Made by a program: the position numbers and the translations under genes
Source: Benincasa hispida
Taxonomy: Eukaryota > Streptophyta > Magnoliopsida > Cucurbitales > Cucurbitaceae
Assembly: GCF_009727055.1 (NCBI RefSeq)
Contig: NC_052350.1
Span: 15,541,320-15,605,319 of the forward strand
Direction of reading: 5' to 3'
Length of the DNA: 64,000 nucleotides
The notes under the pieces: generated by a model
Databases searched by the model: none
The model's input: the letters and a program-made list of their open reading frames with translations, nothing else
What the model was told of the DNA's origin: nothing
In this document: positions 58,286-64,000 of the stretch, piece by piece
How positions within the stretch are numbered: the first letter of the stretch is position 1
Layout: each line of letters starts with the position of its first letter

Positions 58286-59877
58286 AGAAATTGTGCAAAA
58301 TGACCAAAACCAGATATCCAATTGAAAAAATAGCTGCCAAAATGTGATATATTAGATCCATCCTCTCTATTTAATTTTTCAATTTTACACCTTCCCTAGA
58401 ATCCAATGCTTCCATCAATTATGGATGGATATATCTTCCTCAATTTAAGCAAAATTCAGTTTTTTTTATGGAAAAAAATACAATGTTGAATATCTCATAT
58501 CCTCCTCCTAATTTTTTTTTATAAATATTTCTAATTTCCGCTATATTCTTAAATCTAGTCTAATATTTCATTTTATTTATTTTTTCTAAAATTCAATTTT
58601 AGAACTTTTAAACGTAGCTACCATAAAATTGATTCTAGCTTCGCTCTGTGGCTACTCCTAGAGTTTAGAATTACAAAAGGGGAGAATCTACGAATATGGA
58701 AGTTGGTATATCACTAATGTAGATTAGGTAGAGAATTGGTATTTGAATTGTATTACATATAGAGAATGATTGATTTGGTATGCGCGGTAGTGTTGAACCA
58801 CATTCTGATGCAGTCTACTTCTTTGTCGCTATGAACCTTTGCTGTTGGCATGTCCTCCAATTTGGGAGATAATTTCAGAAACAATGTAATTGATGGGACT
58901 GGGTTTAAGACAAAAATTTTCACTACTGAACAAGGTATTTAGAATGTATGTTTGTATGTTTTGTTATCACTTTGGACTCTATTTTGTTTACCCCTAACCC
59001 CTCTTCTTTTTAATATAGTGTATTTTTAATGACTCAACAAAATTTTTAGTAGATTTCCATGTATTTATGTGTGGCTTCTACTCTAACAAATATATTAGAT
59101 ATTTGTAAGGCTCAACTATTTTTAAGTACAAGATATTCCTTTTTCTTAAAAGCAAAGAATCATAGCTTGTATTTTTGTGGCATCTTTTAATACACCGTAA
59201 ATATTTTCAAGTTAGACTTGTCTAGGTACATATACCGTGTAATATGTGTTTGGTGTTTGTAAATCACAATGTATTTTTTTATTCCCACTTTCTTTTATTC
59301 TTGTTTTCTCTCTTCAATGTTGTATAATTTGTTCACATACAATTTAGCAACACGATTATATCTTATTTTTACACATGACATTTGTCTATTTTGTTTAGAT
59401 TTGTCTAGGCATATACAGTGTATTCAATGTTTGGTGTTAGGCAACAATTTTGTGTTTTTTCGTCAAAGTTGGCACGTCGAAACTGACAAGATTCTTGAGC
59501 TCATACAATTTACATATTCTAATTTTGTGGGTGATTTTAGCTATTTTTATCCAACTTTTTTGGTAGTTAGTTGTGATTTTGGTCACACCATAAATCTTTA
59601 CATTTTATTAATTTGAATTTGAAATTTTGTTTTAACTATTTCTTGTTTGGATTTAATAGGAGTTTATATATATAATTTAACATTTTATGTTTGTTTATTT
59701 AGATCATGTAGGTAGGTTGTTAGGGGTAGTTTAGACATTCCCTAAATATTAATTAATCAAATTAAATAATTATTTGGTCATATATTTAATGAAGAAATTC
59801 AATGGCCATCTTTCAAAATGACTAATTAAATTTGGTCATTCATGCAATCGAATCCTATAATATTCATATTAAAAAAC

Positions 59878-59956
59878 AATCAAAGTGGGCGGGTTTGAAA
59901 AGCCCAACCTTACCCAAGCCATGCATTGGGCTTTGTCATCCCTCTACCTATAATAT
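59878..59956 (+). repeat. Short direct repeat in the left arm, copy 2
   Basis: AAGTGGGCGGGTTTGAAAAG, ATGCATTGGGCTTTG and CATCCCTCTACC in the same order as the copy at 58204-58285, about 1.67 kb away. Confidence 0.8.
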
Positions 59957-60048
59957 AAGTCAAGCAGAGAAATGAGTAATTTCTACATAAAAGGCTTAAA
60001 AATTAAAGAATAAACACATATTATGTTAATGTTTTGAACATTTCATTT

Positions 60049-60073
60049 NNNNNNNNNNNNNNNNNNNNNNNNN
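60049..60073. other. Assembly gap, 25 N
   Basis: Undetermined bases at the inner edge of the left inverted-repeat arm, between the arm and an LTR fragment. Confidence 0.98.
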
Positions 60074-60892
60074 ATGTCATTTAGATAATCATGATTTGTA
60101 AACTAATCCTTCATGAGTTGTTGCGTAATCCACTTGGGTCATAAAAACCATTTTTATCCCTGAGACGTACATCTCTTAATTCCTTAAAGCTCCAACTGAT
60201 CCTCTAACTGCAACAATTTGTGTTAAGGTCCAACCTATAAACCAGCATTCACCTCTCGGTGCCATTAGGAGAGGGTTGGGGCCCCATTTTGTTGCGAAGA
60301 CCTGGGATTCAGTTATGGAAAAGAACCAACATAGCTAACTTCATCCTGATAACATCATAAGGAGTAAATTTCGTCTTGCACCCGTAATGTTCACCAACTA
60401 TCCACCCGATCTAAGGATAATACCGAGTGAATAGGAGTCTATAGTTAGCTCAAGATTTAAGAATTAGAGTTACCCTAGGTCATCAATTAACAAAATAGTC
60501 AGTTTTATAACATAAAACAACATTTAGAATGCAAAAAGTGACTATTTCTATGGTTTCAGTCTTATGCAAAACTCATTGTAAGGATGCTCCCACTCACATA
60601 TATTCAGGATCACACTCGTTTGTACTAACTACAAAGTGAGCCGCATCCATAGTGTCCCAGAACACAGCTGCCAACCTCATTCATATACTATAGACCATTT
60701 TGGCTAATATATTTGAACTTGATCCACATTTATTTGTCACTACATAAAGTTCAACTACATTAAAATAGCCTCAGGACCTTAGTTTATTGGATTCAAAGAT
60801 TACTATTTCAAATAACAACTTATATCGAGAAAACAAAACAAAATATGTTTATTAATTTACAAACTACTAGTTTTAGGACATAAAATCTAACA
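60074..60892 (-). mobile_element. LTR fragment of the element E family in the inverted-repeat spacer
   Basis: Read on the minus strand it starts TGTTAGATTTTATGTCC at 60892 and matches the solo LTR 9545-11374 and the fragment 55755-56512 in block order (GTAGTTTGTAAA-like start, TATAGACCATTTTGGC, CTCACTTTGTAG, TAACTGACCATTT). It is truncated at the N-gap. Confidence 0.7.
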
Positions 60893-61254
60893 CCGGTCAC
60901 CAGTGATTCGGCCAACGCCGTCTGTGCCATCGATTCGTCCCAAGTCATTTTGTCATCTCGTGTCGAGCTATCAATTCATCCCACGCCGTCATCTCACATT
61001 GCTGGAAGGAGAAAAGAGATGGAGGGGAAGGAGAAAAAAGAGGGAAGGGAAGAAATGAGGGTGAATTATGGGGGAGAGAAATAATGAAAATATATTATTG
61101 GGGAGAAAATATATGCATGGGGAAGAGATATAGGCATGGAGGAGAGAATGCATGGGGGAGAGATAATATGCATGGAGGAGAGAGAAATAAATAAAATATA
61201 TAACGTAGGTGAGGGCTAAATTGTAAATAGCCAGTGAAAAAAGGAAGTCCAATT

Positions 61255-61306
<52 letters not shown>

Positions 61307-61311
61307 AAAAA
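60893..61311. repeat. Inverted-repeat spacer: GATGGGGGAGAGA-type repeats and poly-T
   Basis: A GC-richer start (60895-61000, with ACGCCGTC twice) leads into an array of ATGCATGGGGGAGAGATA-like units (about 61060-61195). A 49-bp T run lies at 61257-61305, just before the right arm. No coding sequence. Confidence 0.6.
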
Positions 61312-64000
61312 ATGAAATGTTCAAAACATTCAACATAATATGTGTTTATCTTTAATTTTTAAGCCTTTTATGTAGAAATTACTCATTTCTCTGCTTGACT
61401 TATATTATAGGTAGAGGGATGACAAAGCCCAAATGCATGGCTTGGGTAAGGTTGGGCTTTTCAAACCCCCCACTTTGATTGTTTTTTAAATAATGAATAA
61501 TTATAGGATTCGATTGCATGAATGACCAAATTTAATTAGTCAATTTTGAAAGATGGCCATTGAATTTCTTCATTAAATATATGACCAAATAATTATTTAA
61601 ATTTGATTAATTAATATTTAGGGAAATGTCTAAACTACCCTAAAACACTACCTACATGATCTAAATAAACAAACATAAAATGTAATTATATTATATAAAC
61701 TCCTATAAATCCAAAACAGAGAATAGTTAAAACAAAATTTCAAATTCAAATAATAAAATGTAAAGATTTATGGTGTGACCAAAAATCACAACTAACTACC
61801 AAAAAAGTTGGATAAAAATAGCTAAAATCCCCACAAATAAGAATATGTAAATTGTATGAGCTCAAGAATCTTGTCAGTTTCGACGTGCCACTTTGACGAA
61901 AAAACACAAAATTGTTGCCTACACAAACATTGAATACACTGTATATGCCTAGACAATTCTAAACAAATAAGACAAATGTCATGTGTAAAATAAAGATATA
62001 ATCGTGTTGCTAAATTGTATGTGAACAAATTATACAACATTGAAGAGAGAAAACAAGAATAAAAGAAAGTGGGAAAAAAAAATACATTGTGATTTACAAA
62101 ACACAAACACATATTACACGGTATATGTACCTAGAACAAGTCTAACTTGAAAAATATTATACGGTGTATTAAAAGATGCCACAAAAAATACAAGCTATGA
62201 TTCTTTGCTTTTAAGAAAAAGGAATATCTTGTACTTAAAAATAGTTGAGCCTTACAAATATTCTAATATATTGTTAGGTAGAAGCCACACATATAATACA
62301 TGGAAATCTAACATAAAAATTTTGTTGATCCATTAAAAATACACTATATTAAAAAGAAGAGGGTTAGGGGTAAACAAAATAGAGTCCAAAGTGATAACAA
62401 AACATACAAACATACATTCTAAATACCGTTGTTCAGTAGTGAAAATTTTGTTCTTAAACCCAGTCCCATCAATTACATTGTTTCTGAAATTATCTCCCAA
62501 TTGGAAGGACAATGCCAACAGCAAAGGTTCATAGGACAAAGAAAGTAGACTGCATCAGAATGTGGTTCAACACTACCAGCGCATACCAATCAATCATTCT
62601 CTATATGTAATACAATTCAAATACCAATTCTCTACCTAATCTACATTAGTGATATACCAACTTCCATATCCGTGATTCTCCCCTTTTGTAATTTCTAAAC
62701 TCTGGAGTAGCCACAGAGCGAAGCTAGAATCAATTTATGGTAGCTACGTTTAAAAGTTCTAAAAATTGAATTTTTAGAAAAATAAATAAAAATGAAATAT
62801 TAGACTAGATTTAAGATATAGCTGGAAATTAGAAATATTTATAAAAAAAATTAGGAGGAGATATGAGATATTCAACATTGTATTTTTTCCATAAAAAAAA
62901 AACTGATTTTTGCTTAAATTGAGGAAGATATATCCATCCATAATTGATGGAAGATTGGATTCTAGGGAAGGTGTAAAATTGAAAAATTAAATAGAGAGGA
63001 TGGAATCTAATATATCACATTTGGCAAGCTATTTTTTTCAATTGGAATATCTGGTTTTTGGGTCATTTTGCACAATTTTCCTATATTATATGTAGAGGGA
63101 TGACTAAGCCCAAATGAATGACGTGGTAAGGTAAAGGGCTTTTTCAAACCGGCCCACTTCGATTGTTGTTTAGTAGAATTTTTCAAGCCTTGCACCTCGT
63201 TTGCTTACCTAAAAATATTTTTTTTTAAATGAAAATATATAACAAATAGTTATACTATATATATAATATTATATATAAGAACCATTGGAAGATAGGGAGA
63301 TTTCAAATCAAGGACGCATGTGGTCATAACATACTCGGATGTCCAATCGAGCCTAATGTTCGGATTTAAGTAAAAAATGCCTACTAAATACCCATTAGTT
63401 TGCAAAATGCCTGAATTTGTTGAGATCTTGCTAAACATGCCTTACGATTTTTGAGTAAAGAGGGGAATGTTTTTTGCAGTTAATAACCCGTGTAAATATA
63501 TATTGTATTACAACCAAAGTCATCCTGTATAATTGGGAGGAGAGTTGAAGATTTTATTGTTAACCTATCGAATATATATTTTATATTCCCAAACCTTTGT
63601 GTTTATTTTTTTGTTTAATGCAAATGATTTTTATTCAATAAACTATGATAAGGTTTGGTTTTTGTAAATACACTTAGATTATTAATAAATACCGTTAGTG
63701 AATTTCTAAATTAAAAGTTATCTCCCATATTGAGCTACTTTTAAAACGAAATTTTAACCATAAAGATAGTTAAATTATTTGTTTCTATTTAATATATAAG
63801 TTTATATTTAATTGTAATACATTAAATGATTTTTAAATCTAAAAGTGGTTTTCTGATATTTTTGGTTCCAAATTACAACGATTTCTTTTTCAACATTATT
63901 TCAATTTTAGTTTTCAAAGTTCAACAAAATCCCCAAATATTGGGTGAGGGAGTTTAAGAAATTCAACCAAAACATTTATCTTTTATGAAAATGTATTTAA
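61312..64000 (-). repeat. Right arm of large inverted repeat
   Basis: Reverse-complement copy of 57398-60048, starting at GAAATGAAATGTTCAAAAC next to the poly-T run and continuing past the end of the window. It has independent small indels relative to the left arm, so the arms are not identical copies of one read. A tRNA-like segment (ATTTGAATCTCCC in the left arm near 58070) is present in both arms. Confidence 0.88.

Larger units (their letters stand above)
57398..60048 (+). repeat. Left arm of large inverted repeat
   Basis: Matches the reverse complement of 61312-64000 along its whole visible length, with small indels and scattered substitutions. Checkpoints: ATTTTGGGGATTTTGTTGAA (57452) with the minus strand near 63945; CGAGTATGTTATGACCACAT (58042) with 63340; TCTAGCTTCGCTCTGTGGCT (58634) with 62730; and GAAACTGACAAGATTCTTGA (59478) with 61880. 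The start may lie further left. Internal short frames are mirrored in both arms, but no protein family is recognised. Confidence 0.88.

Noticed and set aside
59269..59616. 115-residue frame mirrored at 61822-62112
   Set aside because: The frames in the two arms diverge by indels and stops and show no domain; mirrored because the DNA is an inverted repeat.
61257..61305. Poly-T run as a retrogene tail
   Set aside because: No retroposed coding sequence or target duplication accompanies it; it may be slippage or a sequencing-length artefact.

Overview
The window is repeat-rich nuclear DNA from a flowering plant. Evidence for this is spliced genes with GT-AG introns, an AT-rich background, a type-B cytokinin response regulator, a DUF761 protein, a GT31 glycosyltransferase, and many Ty1/copia retrotransposon remains. 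The large copia family (LTRs near 2.0-2.1 kb, tRNA-iMet-like primer site, PPT CAAGTGGGAGA) resembles elements I associate with cucurbit genomes (cucumber, melon and relatives). That placement is recollection plus inference. There are two N-gaps (52321-52420 and 60049-60073) and single Ns near 22011 and 44062.

Layout. 1-11533: one decayed plus-strand copia element (C) carrying three later LTR insertions, each with a matching 5-bp target duplication: in gag, in the protease region and in its 3' LTR. 11534-15758: debris, namely a membrane-protein fragment, a duplicated exon like SCY1-like pseudokinases, a copia RNase H remnant and a CACTA end. 15759-20329: noncoding DNA, then a six-exon type-B response regulator gene whose 5' leader region is duplicated. 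21919-24865: a GGGTTGGGTT-rich palindromic repeat and a complete 2353-bp Mutator-like element with a 9-bp target duplication. 27322-27815: a small DUF761 gene with a TATA box. 30770-42225: minus-strand copia elements B and A, with A's 3' LTR lying inside B's integrase, followed by two abutting, oppositely oriented LTR halves. 42226-43757: the 5' end of another copia element (F), whose LTR contains a SINE with a 14-bp target duplication. 44240-45244: an intact GT31 gene. 46745-56879: DNA between two similar CACTA-type ends, holding probable mitochondrial DNA, a minus-strand copia (E) and an inverted LTR composite (D). 57398-64000: a very large inverted repeat, arms at least 2.65 kb, whose right arm runs off the window.

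Only three loci look like intact host genes: the response regulator, the DUF761 gene and the GT31 gene. They are unrelated in function and show no sign of joint regulation. Everything else is transposable-element sequence, organelle-like DNA or featureless AT-rich spacer. The interest lies in the nesting order, the shared architecture of the large copia family (two polypurine tracts, a leader of well over 2 kb, arrays of a CGATCG-centred palindrome) and the long inverted repeat.
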